Shown here: in pieces, positions 41,425 to 49,766 of the stretch | How the letters are laid out: each line of letters starts with the position of its first letter | Position numbering within the stretch: the stretch's first letter is position 1 | Source: Nitrospirae bacterium YQR-1 | GTDB lineage: Bacteria > Nitrospirota > Thermodesulfovibrionia > Thermodesulfovibrionales > Magnetobacteriaceae | Assembly (NCBI GenBank): GCA_039908095.1 | Contig: JAMOBJ010000025.1 | Span: 1 to 53,942, forward strand | Length of the DNA: 53,942 nt | Reading direction: 5' to 3' | Position numbers and translations under genes: made by a program | Notes under the pieces: generated by a model | Databases searched by the model: none | What the model was told of the DNA's origin: nothing | What the model saw: only the letters and a program-made list of their open reading frames with translations

Positions 41425-41799
41425 GTGCAGCCTATAGTTAAAACACATTACAAAGAGGTTACACCTTATATTACAAAGGACGGTTCAGAGATACGGGAGC
41501 TTATGCACCCATCTGTACATGGAAATAAAAACCAGAGCCTTGCCGAGGCAATAGTTGCTGTGGGGAAAGAGACACTGCTGCATAAGCACATGAAAACTGA
41601 GGAACTCTACCATGTGTTATCCGGTGCCGGGCTTATGTATCTTGGTGGATGGGAGTTTACCGTAAATTCAGGGGATACGGTTTTAATAGAGCTGGGACTG
41701 CCGCATAAGATAAAAAACACAGGGAATGAACCTCTAAAAATACTCTGCGCCTGCTGCCCGCCCTATAGCCATGAAGATACTGTTATATTGTCAGGTTGA
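41425..41799 (+). CDS. Cupin-domain protein
   Basis: A small one-domain cupin. Metal ligands are visible in LHKHMKTEELYHVLSG (His-x-His, Glu, then His) and in LGLPHKIKN. Such proteins may be isomerases, sugar epimerases or metal-binding regulators, and the activity is not predictable. The start is uncertain: GTG 41425 is 1 bp after the pepA stop, while TTG 41401 would overlap pepA by 23 nt and add eight basic residues. The short C-terminal CACCPPYSHED is conserved-looking. Confidence 0.8.
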   Translation: MQPIVKTHYKEVTPYITKDGSEIRELMHPSVHGNKNQSLAEAIVAVGKETLLHKHMKTEELYHVLSGAGLMYLGGWEFTVNSGDTVLIELGLPHKIKNTGNEPLKILCACCPPYSHEDTVILSG

Positions 41800-41818
41800 T
41801 TGGATGCTACTTGGTATT
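41796..41818. repeat. A-family right-end fragment
   Basis: GATTGGATGCTACTTGGTAT matches the right end of the copy at 39739 (GATTGAAGGCTACTTGGTAT). Only the terminus is present, over the stop codon of the cupin gene. Confidence 0.5.
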
Positions 41819-41851
41819 AATCTCTCCTGACCTTTATCGTATGCTTAGTTT

Positions 41852-42472
41852 CTATTGGGTTTTTGCTTCGTTGCCTGCTTTCTTTTCTTTAAGCATTTTA
41901 ACTAGTGCCTCGTAGGAGCCTGAGCTGATTGTCTTTGCAAACTGCGTTCTGTAGTTGCTGACAAGGCTTATACCCTCGATAACCACATCATAGACCTTCC
42001 ACTCATTGTTTATTTTCATAAACTTATAGTCCATAGGGATTCTCTGGTTTTTTCTCACTACTACAGTTTTGACAGTTGAATAATCTCCATCAACGCTCTG
42101 CTCAACAAATAACACATCCTCACCACTGTAGGACTCTATTCGTGTAATATAGACATGCTCAAGAAGGTCCTCAAAAAGAGCGATAAATTCCTTCTTTTCA
42201 GCATCCGTACGTTTTTGCCAATGCACTGCAAGTGCTCGTTTCGACATCTCCTCAAAATCAAAACGGCTCTCTATAATGGTGCGTATATGCTTGCGTCTCT
42301 CCTGAGTTTTTTCAGTGCTTTTTAAAGAATTATCCTTCAAAACAGTGAGGATTTTCTCTATTATGATTTTTAAATATTCCTCCGGCCCCTGTGCAAAGAC
42401 GGCACTGTTGAGAAGAAATACAAAAACTGTAACCATGGCTGCAATTTTTATAAGTCTCACGTTATCTGACAC
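41852..42472 (-). CDS. mlaC: MlaC-type periplasmic phospholipid-binding protein
   Basis: A 206-residue exported protein (signal peptide MSDNVRLIKIAAMVTVFVFLLNSAVFA). The mature part has the Ttg2D/MlaC pattern: RFDFEEMSKRALAVHW, a FEDLLEHVYITRIESYSGE segment and NEWKVYDVVIEGISLVSNYRTQF. It shuttles phospholipids between the outer membrane and the MlaFEDB complex, preserving outer-membrane asymmetry. It is the last gene of the operon mlaE-mlaF-mlaD-mlaC. Confidence 0.9.
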   Translation of the reverse strand: MSDNVRLIKIAAMVTVFVFLLNSAVFAQGPEEYLKIIIEKILTVLKDNSLKSTEKTQERRKHIRTIIESRFDFEEMSKRALAVHWQKRTDAEKKEFIALFEDLLEHVYITRIESYSGEDVLFVEQSVDGDYSTVKTVVVRKNQRIPMDYKFMKINNEWKVYDVVIEGISLVSNYRTQFAKTISSGSYEALVKMLKEKKAGNEAKTQ

Positions 42473-42486
42473 CTCTTTTTTAGTTT

Positions 42487-42936
42487 CTATTTAACATCGC
42501 CAAAGGCGTATTTTGAAATCAATTCCTCTATATCAACAGCCGATTCAGTTTCCCTGATTTTACCACCGTCTGCAAGTATGGTTGTTGAGCCTCCCGGGGC
42601 TATCTGTACATACTTTTCCCCAAGCAATCCTTTTGTCCGTATGGAGGCAATGGAGTCCTCGGTTATCTTAACAGAGGAGTGGATAAGCATGGTAATCTTT
42701 GCCTGATAAGTGCCGTCATCAAGGACGATATCTTTTACTTTTCCGATTTCCACCCCTGCTATTTCCACTGTGGTACCCTTTTTCAGCCCGCCGGTCTTAG
42801 TGAAAGAGGCTGTGACAATATAACCCTTGTCGCCCAAAAACTGCATACTCCCTAATTTTACGGACAAATACGCTAAAGATAGAATTCCTAAAAGCAGAAA
42901 AAACCCAACTGCCACCTCAACATCAAATTTCTTCAC
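42487..42936 (-). CDS. mlaD: MlaD-type MCE-domain protein
   Basis: A 149-residue inner-membrane anchored protein: one helix (VGFFLLLGILSLAYLSVKL), then a single MCE domain with VTASFTKTGGLKKGTTVEIAGVEIGKV and IRTKGLLGEKYVQI. It forms the hexameric ring through which lipids pass. It is 14 bp before mlaC and 48 bp after mlaF. Confidence 0.92.
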   Translation of the reverse strand: MKKFDVEVAVGFFLLLGILSLAYLSVKLGSMQFLGDKGYIVTASFTKTGGLKKGTTVEIAGVEIGKVKDIVLDDGTYQAKITMLIHSSVKITEDSIASIRTKGLLGEKYVQIAPGGSTTILADGGKIRETESAVDIEELISKYAFGDVK

Positions 42937-42984
42937 TGGTTACCCCCTTCTCTGTCATGGTCTTTTATGCCGCTCTCTCCCTCA

Positions 42985-43779
42985 CTACACTGCTGTGCCA
43001 CTACTGTACTCTGAGACCCTATTGCTGTAGCTGCCGCTGCCACAGCAGTGTATAAACCTCTTCACTTGTGGAATCTCACATTGTATGATTTCATCCGGTG
43101 TGCCGCAAAAAATTATTTTCCCGTCATAGAGCATTGCCACCCGGTCGGCAACATCAAAAATGTCTGGTATCTCGTGGCTTATTATAAGCCCTGTGAAACC
43201 ATACCTCTGATGATTTTCAGCAATCAGCTCATGGATAGATTTCTTTAACACCGGGTCAAGGCCGGTTGTAGGCTCATCAAAAAATATAACTTTCGGATTT
43301 GAAATTATAGCTCTTGCCAGAGCCACACGCTTTTTCATCCCGCCACTTAACTCCGCCGGATACTTATCCTCCACATCTTTTAAATTTACATCACTTAGCG
43401 CCTTCTTCACACGCAGCGCAATCTCTGAGTCCATGAGGCGGGTTCTTTCCTTAAGCGGGAATGCTACGTTTTGATAGACGTCTAAGGAGTCAAAGAGAGC
43501 GCCGCTTTGAAAAAGCACCCCAAAGTCTCTGCGTACGTGATTTAACTCTCTCATTCCCATTCCGGTAATATCCCTGCCCCCTATTGAAATTGTACCGGAG
43601 TCCGGTTTCATCAGGCCTGTTATACACTTAAATGAAACACTCTTGCCGGCGCCTGATGTGCCTATGATGGCCATCAGCTCGCCCTTATGGATTGTTAAGT
43701 CAACACCTTTTAAAACCTCAACACCGTCGAGCATCTTTTTTAAGCGGCTTATTTCTATGTAAGGAGTATTTTCCACCAT
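42985..43779 (-). CDS. mlaF: MlaF-type ABC transporter ATPase
   Basis: A 264-residue ABC ATPase: Walker A GTSGAGKS, signature AELSGGMKKRVALARA, Walker B VIFFDEPTTGLDP and the H-loop ISHEIPD. The extra C-terminal stretch (IPQVKRFIHC and beyond) follows the MlaF pattern. I use ATG 43779, which overlaps the mlaE stop (TGATG), rather than the ATG at 43812 inside mlaE. Confidence 0.92.
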   Translation of the reverse strand: MVENTPYIEISRLKKMLDGVEVLKGVDLTIHKGELMAIIGTSGAGKSVSFKCITGLMKPDSGTISIGGRDITGMGMRELNHVRRDFGVLFQSGALFDSLDVYQNVAFPLKERTRLMDSEIALRVKKALSDVNLKDVEDKYPAELSGGMKKRVALARAIISNPKVIFFDEPTTGLDPVLKKSIHELIAENHQRYGFTGLIISHEIPDIFDVADRVAMLYDGKIIFCGTPDEIIQCEIPQVKRFIHCCGSGSYSNRVSEYSSGTAV

Positions 43780-44570
43780 CAGATAAAATAAGATCCTAAG
43801 ACGTAATCCCAAATCAGCACCACCACTGAGGACATAACAACAGCATCAGTTGTGGCTTTACTCACAGCCCGTGCTCCAAAACCGGATGCGCCCTTACCCA
43901 GAAAAAAACCTTTGTAACAACACACCCATGACACGATAAGGGCAAAGCTCAACGATTTGTAAAGTCCGATGTAAAGGTCCTTTCTTTCCACAAAACCTTC
44001 CATCTCACCAAAGTATATGCCGGAGCTTACCCCAAGGAGCTTCACACCAACCAAATACCCTCCATATATTCCTACAACGTCAAATATTGCCGTCAGCATA
44101 GGAAAGCATATCAGGGCGGCGATGAAGTTAGGCGTTATTATGTACTTATATGGGTTTAACGCCATTATGTAGAGGGAGTCAATCTGCTCGGATATTCTCA
44201 TAATCCCAATTTCTGCGGTAAGTGCAGAACCACCCCTGCCTGTGACCATAAGGGCGGTAAAGACCGGTCCCAGCTCTCTGACCAGACTAAGAGCAATGCC
44301 CGGACCAAGGAGAGATTCAGCTCCGAATTTTCTTAATGTATAGAACAGCTGAAGAGCCAGCACCATACCGGTAAATGCCCCCGTCATAAGGATGACTCCC
44401 AGGGACATATAGCCGATAAACCATATCTGGCGAATAATCAGCTTCCATTTATAAGGCGGCGTCAGGGCGTAGTAGAGAGAGTTAAACAAAAAAACCCCTG
44501 AGCTTCCCAGCCCTTTTATAAAACCAATGAACCACCTCCCGGTGGGTCTTACAATCATATGATTAAGCAT
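43779..44570 (-). CDS. mlaE: MlaE-type permease
   Basis: A 263-residue integral membrane protein with five to six helices and the MlaE core: GAFTGMVLALQLFYTL, VRELGPVFTALMVTGRGGSALTAEIG and RISEQIDSLYIMALNP. It is the membrane subunit of the lipid transporter. The final residues overlap the mlaF start. It is 12 bp downstream of the ferredoxin gene. Confidence 0.93.
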   Translation of the reverse strand: MLNHMIVRPTGRWFIGFIKGLGSSGVFLFNSLYYALTPPYKWKLIIRQIWFIGYMSLGVILMTGAFTGMVLALQLFYTLRKFGAESLLGPGIALSLVRELGPVFTALMVTGRGGSALTAEIGIMRISEQIDSLYIMALNPYKYIITPNFIAALICFPMLTAIFDVVGIYGGYLVGVKLLGVSSGIYFGEMEGFVERKDLYIGLYKSLSFALIVSWVCCYKGFFLGKGASGFGARAVSKATTDAVVMSSVVVLIWDYVLGSYFI

Positions 44571-44582
44571 CCATTACCTCTT

Positions 44583-44795
44583 TTACTCTTCCGCCCATAC
44601 CTCAATGGCCAGCTCCGGACAGATTTGTGCACACAGGGTACAGCCGGTACACATCTCCATGTCAGTCACATTCACTGTGAAGTAACCGGAGGAGTTCAGC
44701 TCCTCATCAAGACGGAGTATTCTCTTTGGGCAGGTGGTTATGCAAAGTTCACAGCCTTTACAGAGTTCAGCGTTTATCTCAATTTTACCTCTCAT
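44583..44795 (-). CDS. 2[4Fe-4S] ferredoxin (KorD-like)
   Basis: A 70-residue ferredoxin with two CxxCxxCxxxCP clusters: CKGCELCITTCP and CTGCTLCAQICP. Lengths and the spacer resemble the small delta subunit of 2-oxoacid:ferredoxin oxidoreductases (KorD), but no oxidoreductase genes follow. The ATG at 44795 is preceded by GAGGAAAA; a TTG directly before it is less likely. It is sandwiched between recN and mlaE with 12-bp gaps on both sides, so it is cotranscribed with both. Confidence 0.9.
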   Translation of the reverse strand: MRGKIEINAELCKGCELCITTCPKRILRLDEELNSSGYFTVNVTDMEMCTGCTLCAQICPELAIEVWAEE

Positions 44796-44807
44796 CAACG
44801 GTTTTCC

Positions 44808-46493
44808 TCAGAGCGCTTCCTTACTGAGGTTTTTGTCAAGCAGCTCTTGTGCGTGCTGCAGGGAAATATCTGTGATAGTGCCGCTTAACATGCGGGCAAG
44901 CTCACAGAGACGGTCGCGGCCGGTAAGCTGAGTAACCTCGATGTTAACAAAAGCACCTGTGTCGTCTTTAATTATTTTAGCATGGTTGTGTCCCTTTGAT
45001 GCTATCTGAGGAAGATGGGTTATGCAAAGCACCTGGTGTTTATGGGATAGTTTTCTGAGTTTTTCCCCGACAGAGTCGGCGGTTTCACCGCCAATTCCGG
45101 CATCCACCTCATCAAACACTAAAACGGCAATGTCATCGCACTCTGAAGCGGCACTCTTTAACGCAAGCATAACTCTTGAAAGCTCCCCTCCTGAGGCTAC
45201 TTTCTGAATAGGCCTCAAAGGTTCACCGGGGTTAGCGCTAAAAAGAAACTCCACTGTGTCAATACCGTCACTGAGAAAGACCATGGAGCCGTCATCGGCT
45301 GTGCCGCAGCTGACGTCCAGCTTAATTTCAAACCTTGCGTTTTTAAATGCCAGCTCCTTTAAAGACATGTTAACGTCCTCAGTGAGCGTGGCCGCCGCCT
45401 TTGTTCTATTTTCTGAAATATGTCGAGCTTGCAGCATAAGGGCAGCTCTTGCCGGGTTTATTTCAGCCTCAATGCTCTCAAGACGCTCCTCAGCATTCAA
45501 CAAAGACTCCAGCTCTGATTTTGCATCATGCAGAAACCTATATATCTCCTCTGTGCCGTCTCCATATTTTTTTTCTATTTTTTTAATAAGTTCAAGCCGT
45601 GTTTCCACCTCATCAAGTTTCCCTGAGGTTAAATCCACGCTGTCCTTATAGCTTCTGAGCATTATGCAAAGTTCATTAACATAAGAAAGAGCCTCCTTTG
45701 CCATGTCGTAGAGCTCACCGCCTTTTTCATCCAGGCCATTGAGACGCATAAGGTTCTCTGACACTAATGAAAGCCTGTCATTTACAGAAAAATCTCCGGA
45801 ATTCAGTATTTCGTAAGAGTTTTCACTCAATTCCTTTATGGTTGTAAGGTTTGAAAGTATAGTTTGCTCTTTAATAAGTGATTCTTTCTCACCTTGTTTA
45901 ACAGCCGCAGCATCAATTTCATCTATCTGATAACGCAGCACGTCTATGCGCTGATTTCTTTGGCGGAGGTTTTCAGAGAGAGTCTCCTTTTGCCGGACTA
46001 AAGAGCGGTAGGCAGACAGTAACGCCTGATATTTCAGCACATCAGCGTTGATTTTACCAAAGGAATCCAAAAGGCGCATTTGTCTTGCCTTAGACATAAG
46101 GCTTTGGTGCTCGTGCTGGCCGTGGATATCAAGCAGTGAATCACCTATTTCCTGAAGATTTTGCAGATTAATCATATTGCCGTTTAAATAAACCCTACTT
46201 TTGCCGGCGGCGGATATGATTCGCCGGATAATAAGCCCCTCGCTTAAATCGATGTTGAGTTTATTTGCCGCCTCGTTTTCAGTAATATCAAAAAAGGCCT
46301 CTACCGTGGCCTCTGTTGTCCCGGTCTTTACCATGGCATTAGCTACCTTACCGCCTAAAACAAGCCCAAGTGCGTCCACAATTATCGACTTCCCCGCTCC
46401 TGTCTCTCCAGTCAGCACATTAAACCCCTCCGTGAACTCAAGCCTTAAGTTGTCCACTATGGCAAAATTTCTAATACTTAGCTCTTTTAGCAA
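44808..46493 (-). CDS. recN: DNA repair protein RecN
   Basis: SMC-like ATPase for double-strand-break repair. The N-terminal LLKELSIRNFAIVDNLRLEF, Walker A VLTGETGAGKSIIVDAL, GQHEHQSLM, a central coiled coil (about 160-370), the signature SGGELSRVMLAL and Walker B VLVFDEVDAGIGG are present. The TTG at 46493 aligns with the usual RecN start and gives 561 residues. The upstream ATG (46541) overlaps a TATACT -10 box (46537-46532) and would add 16 unusual residues. Confidence 0.93.
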   Translation of the reverse strand: MLKELSIRNFAIVDNLRLEFTEGFNVLTGETGAGKSIIVDALGLVLGGKVANAMVKTGTTEATVEAFFDITENEAANKLNIDLSEGLIIRRIISAAGKSRVYLNGNMINLQNLQEIGDSLLDIHGQHEHQSLMSKARQMRLLDSFGKINADVLKYQALLSAYRSLVRQKETLSENLRQRNQRIDVLRYQIDEIDAAAVKQGEKESLIKEQTILSNLTTIKELSENSYEILNSGDFSVNDRLSLVSENLMRLNGLDEKGGELYDMAKEALSYVNELCIMLRSYKDSVDLTSGKLDEVETRLELIKKIEKKYGDGTEEIYRFLHDAKSELESLLNAEERLESIEAEINPARAALMLQARHISENRTKAAATLTEDVNMSLKELAFKNARFEIKLDVSCGTADDGSMVFLSDGIDTVEFLFSANPGEPLRPIQKVASGGELSRVMLALKSAASECDDIAVLVFDEVDAGIGGETADSVGEKLRKLSHKHQVLCITHLPQIASKGHNHAKIIKDDTGAFVNIEVTQLTGRDRLCELARMLSGTITDISLQHAQELLDKNLSKEAL

Positions 46494-46565
46494 TGCCGCC
46501 TCTGAGATATACCGGCCAAATTTAACGTTACAGTATAGCATATCAGTTGACTAAAAATGCAAGTA

Positions 46566-46595
46566 ATACCAAGTAGCACACAGGGCAAACGCACA
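46566..46595. repeat. A-family left-end fragment
   Basis: ATACCAAGTAGCACACAGG followed by GCAAACGCAC. Only the left terminus remains, next to the C element. The CAGGGCAAACGCAC part recurs near 37896. Confidence 0.5.
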
Positions 46596-46613
46596 ATAAA
46601 AAAAATTGCCTTT

Positions 46614-46778
46614 GTAGTTAACTCTGTTAACAAAGAACTGGATTCCGGCTTTCGCTCGGAATGACAGAAAAAAGAAAATCCTCCTTTTGTCATTCCCGCC
46701 TACGAGCGGGAATCCAGTCTTTTCTCTGCATCATTAGATGATAAAAAAACTCTGCCGGAGTTAACTACATAAGCATTT
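46614..46778. mobile_element. C element, MITE-like, copy 1
   Basis: Ends GTAGTTAACTC and GAGTTAACTAC are inverted repeats, with the shared flank ATAAGCATTT. The interior has two hairpins: CTGGATTCCGG with TCGGAATGAC-type arms, and GTCATTCCCGCC against GCGGGAATCCAG. It lies in the recN-feoB divergent spacer and has no open frame. The second copy in the window is at 53781 in the opposite orientation. Confidence 0.65.
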
Positions 46779-46807
46779 AAAAAAATAAGCAGGGCTAAAT
46801 GTTTACC

Positions 46808-46837
46808 TTGAAAATAATATAAAAGTTACGTTATACT
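46808..46837 (+). promoter_or_regulatory. Promoter giving leaderless feoB transcript
   Basis: TTGAAA (46808-46813), an 18-bp spacer and TATACT (46832-46837), with ATG 46844 only 6 nt later and no Shine-Dalgarno. No Fur or DtxR operator could be recognised by eye. Confidence 0.55.
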
Positions 46838-46843
46838 CCCGCT

Positions 46844-48805
46844 ATGGGACGGTTAGATAAAAAAACAGCCCCCAACTTGATGGATAAAGTGAGGAAGGTA
46901 CTAATTCTTGGCCTTCCAAACAGCGGGAAAACACAGATTTGTAACAATCTCACAGGTACATACAATCTTGTTGCCAACTATCACCACACCACCATAGATG
47001 TTAACAGGGCATACTATGAGCACGGCGGAGTATTGTTTGAGCTTTATGACGTTCCAGGCCTGTACTGTTTGTATGCCAATTCTGAGGAGGAGCTTTTAGT
47101 CAGAAATCTGATATTTTCCGAGGAACCGGATGTCTTACTCTTTTGTCTGGATGCGAATCTTCTCAAGCAATCTCTGATGCTTGGCATAGAGCTGATGGAG
47201 CTGGGAATACCTATTGTAATAGCGCTTAATGCTATTGATGAAACCTCAAAGAAGGGTATCTGGATTGACACGGCAGTTCTGTCTTCCACACTGGGAGTGC
47301 CTGTTGTAGAGTCCATAGCGATAAGGGGAATCGGCACCAGAAAGTTGAAAAATGCTATAGAGAAGGCCCGTGTGCCAAAGGCGTCAATTTACTACGGCGA
47401 TATAGTAGAGGCCGGTGTTGCAAAGGTAGTTCAGGAATTGCCTGAAGATTTTCCATTTAAACGTAAAACTGCTATGCTGCTTCTTTTAAATGACCGGTTT
47501 CTGGAAAAAGACCTTATCTCAACCTGCACAACAGACCAGTACTCAGATATTCAAAAAAGTATAACAGCCATAACTTCTCAGTTTGTCGGCAGCATTGGAA
47601 AAGCAATTTACTACAAACGTTCGGAATGGGTCGATCAACTATCGGAGAAAATAGTTAAAACCCAGCAGTTTGACCAACGGAGTATGGCAAAAACGTTTGC
47701 AAAGATGAGTAGAAATATTGTAACCGGAATTCCTATTCTGGGCATGATAATACTGATCACTTATTTTTTGGTGGTAAAAGTGGCGGAGAAAATAACATTC
47801 ATAATGGAATCCTATCTTTGGAAACCTGTCATAGACAAAATAAGCGGCTTTGTAACATCGCCGTTTTGGTGGGATTTTCTCCTTGGCAGCCACGGGGTGC
47901 TTTCTCTGGGGCTGGGGGGAGCGGTATTAACCGTGCTGCCGATATTGTCGGTGTTTTTTATCGTTTTTAATGTTTTAGAGGATATAGGGTATGTGCCGAA
48001 TTTGACTGTCTTAACCCGGCGCTTTTTTAGTAAAGTCGGTCTCAGCGGCTATTCTATAATGCCTATCGTGCTTGGATTTGGCTGTAAAACAATGGCAACC
48101 TTTACAACGAGAACTATCTCATCTGATAAGGAAAAGTACATAGCCATATTTTTAATAGCTTTTGCCCTTCCTTGCGCTCCGCAGATAGGGTTAACTATGG
48201 GAATGATGGGTAAGGTTGGTTTTAAGGCTTTTATGATAGTTCTTGCGGTGCTGCTGTTTACAGAGCTGACGGCAGGAGTTTTACTAAATTTGATTATGAA
48301 AGATGACACAAAAAATACATATCTTCAAGCCCTGCCGGCAATAAGAATCCCCAATGTGTTTGCGGTGTTAAAAAAAACCTACTACAGGCTTTATATGTTT
48401 TTGAAAGAAGCGCTGCCGATTTTTTTGTTTTCAGCAGTTGTGCTTTTTACATTGGAAAGAACAGGGCTTCTTGAGCTTACCAAGAGGTTGCTTGCTCCTG
48501 TGATAAATAATTTTCTAGGGTTGCCAAACGACATGGTGGATGTGTTGCTTTTAGTGTTGGCAAGGCGTGAGGCTGCCGCCGCTGTGATTATGGACCTTAT
48601 AGACAAGGGGCGGCTTAATTTTAATCAGGCTATCGTAAGTGTAACGCTTACGACTATGTTTGTCCCGTGTTTTGCCAATCTGGGGGCCATAATAAAAGAA
48701 ATTGGATTCAGAAGGGCCATGATAGCGGCTTTTTTTATAACAACATCTTCTATCTTAATAGCGGGAGCATTAAACAAGATTTTATTATTCTTTAACCATG
48801 GATGA
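46844..48805 (+). CDS. feoB: Ferrous iron transport protein B
   Basis: A 653-residue membrane GTPase for Fe(II) uptake. The N-terminal G domain has GLPNSGKTQ (G1), HHTTIDV (G2 Thr), DVPGLY (G3) and NAID (G4, in place of the more common NxxD forms). From about residue 280 there are two Nucleoside_recog/gate domains with the conserved cysteines in GFGCKTMATFTTRT and FALPCAPQIG. The G-domain and gate motifs are more divergent than in typical FeoB. A separate feoA gene is missing, but the regulator that follows ends in an FeoA-like domain. Confidence 0.88.
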   Translation: MGRLDKKTAPNLMDKVRKVLILGLPNSGKTQICNNLTGTYNLVANYHHTTIDVNRAYYEHGGVLFELYDVPGLYCLYANSEEELLVRNLIFSEEPDVLLFCLDANLLKQSLMLGIELMELGIPIVIALNAIDETSKKGIWIDTAVLSSTLGVPVVESIAIRGIGTRKLKNAIEKARVPKASIYYGDIVEAGVAKVVQELPEDFPFKRKTAMLLLLNDRFLEKDLISTCTTDQYSDIQKSITAITSQFVGSIGKAIYYKRSEWVDQLSEKIVKTQQFDQRSMAKTFAKMSRNIVTGIPILGMIILITYFLVVKVAEKITFIMESYLWKPVIDKISGFVTSPFWWDFLLGSHGVLSLGLGGAVLTVLPILSVFFIVFNVLEDIGYVPNLTVLTRRFFSKVGLSGYSIMPIVLGFGCKTMATFTTRTISSDKEKYIAIFLIAFALPCAPQIGLTMGMMGKVGFKAFMIVLAVLLFTELTAGVLLNLIMKDDTKNTYLQALPAIRIPNVFAVLKKTYYRLYMFLKEALPIFLFSAVVLFTLERTGLLELTKRLLAPVINNFLGLPNDMVDVLLLVLARREAAAAVIMDLIDKGRLNFNQAIVSVTLTTMFVPCFANLGAIIKEIGFRRAMIAAFFITTSSILIAGALNKILLFFNHG

Positions 48806-48824
48806 TAGAAAGGGGGAATTAATT

Positions 48825-49574
48825 ATGAATAATTGCACTGAGGCGGATGAATATCTGGAAAGCCTCTGGTATATAAATGAAAAAAGTCAGGGAGCGGTGT
48901 CGGATATATGTGAGCACAATGTCAGCAGGTTAAGTGAAGATACGCGTGGCGGGTTAAGTGATGAGATAATTGAAAAATTAGTTTCGGAAAATTTTATAGA
49001 AATAGATGAGGCCGGTAAGTCAATAAAGTTGACTCCTAAGGGGCTTGAGAGGGCAAGACATATAGTGCGAGCACACCGTCTTGCTGAGCGGCTTCTTTAC
49101 GATGTCATGGGGAAAAACATAGAGGATGGGGCTTGTGAATTTGAGCATATCGTGACGATGGAGCTTGTTGACAGTATTTGCACACTGCTGGGGCACCCTA
49201 AGGAGTGTCCTCACGGGCTGCCTATACCACAGGGTAAGTGTTGCGAACTCTCGGCTAAATCGGTCAACAGCTCGGTGATACATCTGGATGAACTCGATAT
49301 TGGTAAATATGCACGCATTGCCTATGTTAACTGTCCAAATGACCAGCTTATACACAGGCTTAACGGCCTGAGCATCAGACCAGGTGTTACCGTTAAGCTG
49401 CACCAGAGCTATCCAACCTTTGTTATCGAGTGTGAGGGGATGCATATTGCGCTGGATAACGAGCTGGCTGAGAATATTTGTGTCTGGCGTGAAAGCGAAT
49501 TTATTGATGGCTCTAAGCTTGTTGCTAAAACAAAAAAGAGAAAGTTTCCGTTTTTGGGCAGACTGAAGAAATGA
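48825..49574 (+). CDS. DtxR/MntR-family metal-dependent regulator with C-terminal FeoA-like domain
   Basis: A 249-residue protein. An N-terminal winged helix (about 5-70, ending KLTPKGLERARHIVRAHRL) and a dimerisation/metal domain with HPKECPHGLPIP, the DtxR-type Cys-His metal motif, are followed by a 75-residue SH3-like FeoA domain (DELDIGKYARIAYV, LNGLSIRPGVTVKLHQ). It probably represses feoB when Fe(II) is high. I start at ATG 48825 with AGGGGG before it; an upstream ATG (48798) would overlap feoB by 8 nt. Confidence 0.87.
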   Translation: MNNCTEADEYLESLWYINEKSQGAVSDICEHNVSRLSEDTRGGLSDEIIEKLVSENFIEIDEAGKSIKLTPKGLERARHIVRAHRLAERLLYDVMGKNIEDGACEFEHIVTMELVDSICTLLGHPKECPHGLPIPQGKCCELSAKSVNSSVIHLDELDIGKYARIAYVNCPNDQLIHRLNGLSIRPGVTVKLHQSYPTFVIECEGMHIALDNELAENICVWRESEFIDGSKLVAKTKKRKFPFLGRLKK

Positions 49575-49620
49575 GGGTATCCGGAGCTGGTTTGGTATTA
49601 GTCTGCCTTTAATGGATAAT

Positions 49621-49645
49621 TGGGCAGGCGCAATGGCCTGCCCAT
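49621..49645. terminator. Hairpin after feoB operon (no T tract)
   Basis: TGGGCAGGC/GCCTGCCCA is a perfect 9-bp stem with loop GCAATG, 47 bp after the regulator's stop. The following bases are not a T run, so it may be a 3' stabilising hairpin or a weak terminator. Confidence 0.4.
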
Positions 49646-49725
49646 GCAAAGGATTTGTGTATTAAATGTAAAAGTGCAAGTTTCTTGGATTTGTGCCTGG
49701 TGCTACTGCCATTTAAGCCCTGCTG

Positions 49726-49755
49726 TTGAAATACTGCTGGCAGTTTTCTTATAAT
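49726..49755 (+). promoter_or_regulatory. Promoter of the GT-C/TPR gene
   Basis: TTGAAA (49726-49731), an 18-bp spacer and TATAAT (49750-49755). ATG 49767 is 11 nt later with no Shine-Dalgarno, so the leader is about 4 nt. Confidence 0.55.
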
Positions 49756-49766
49756 ACGCTAAACCT

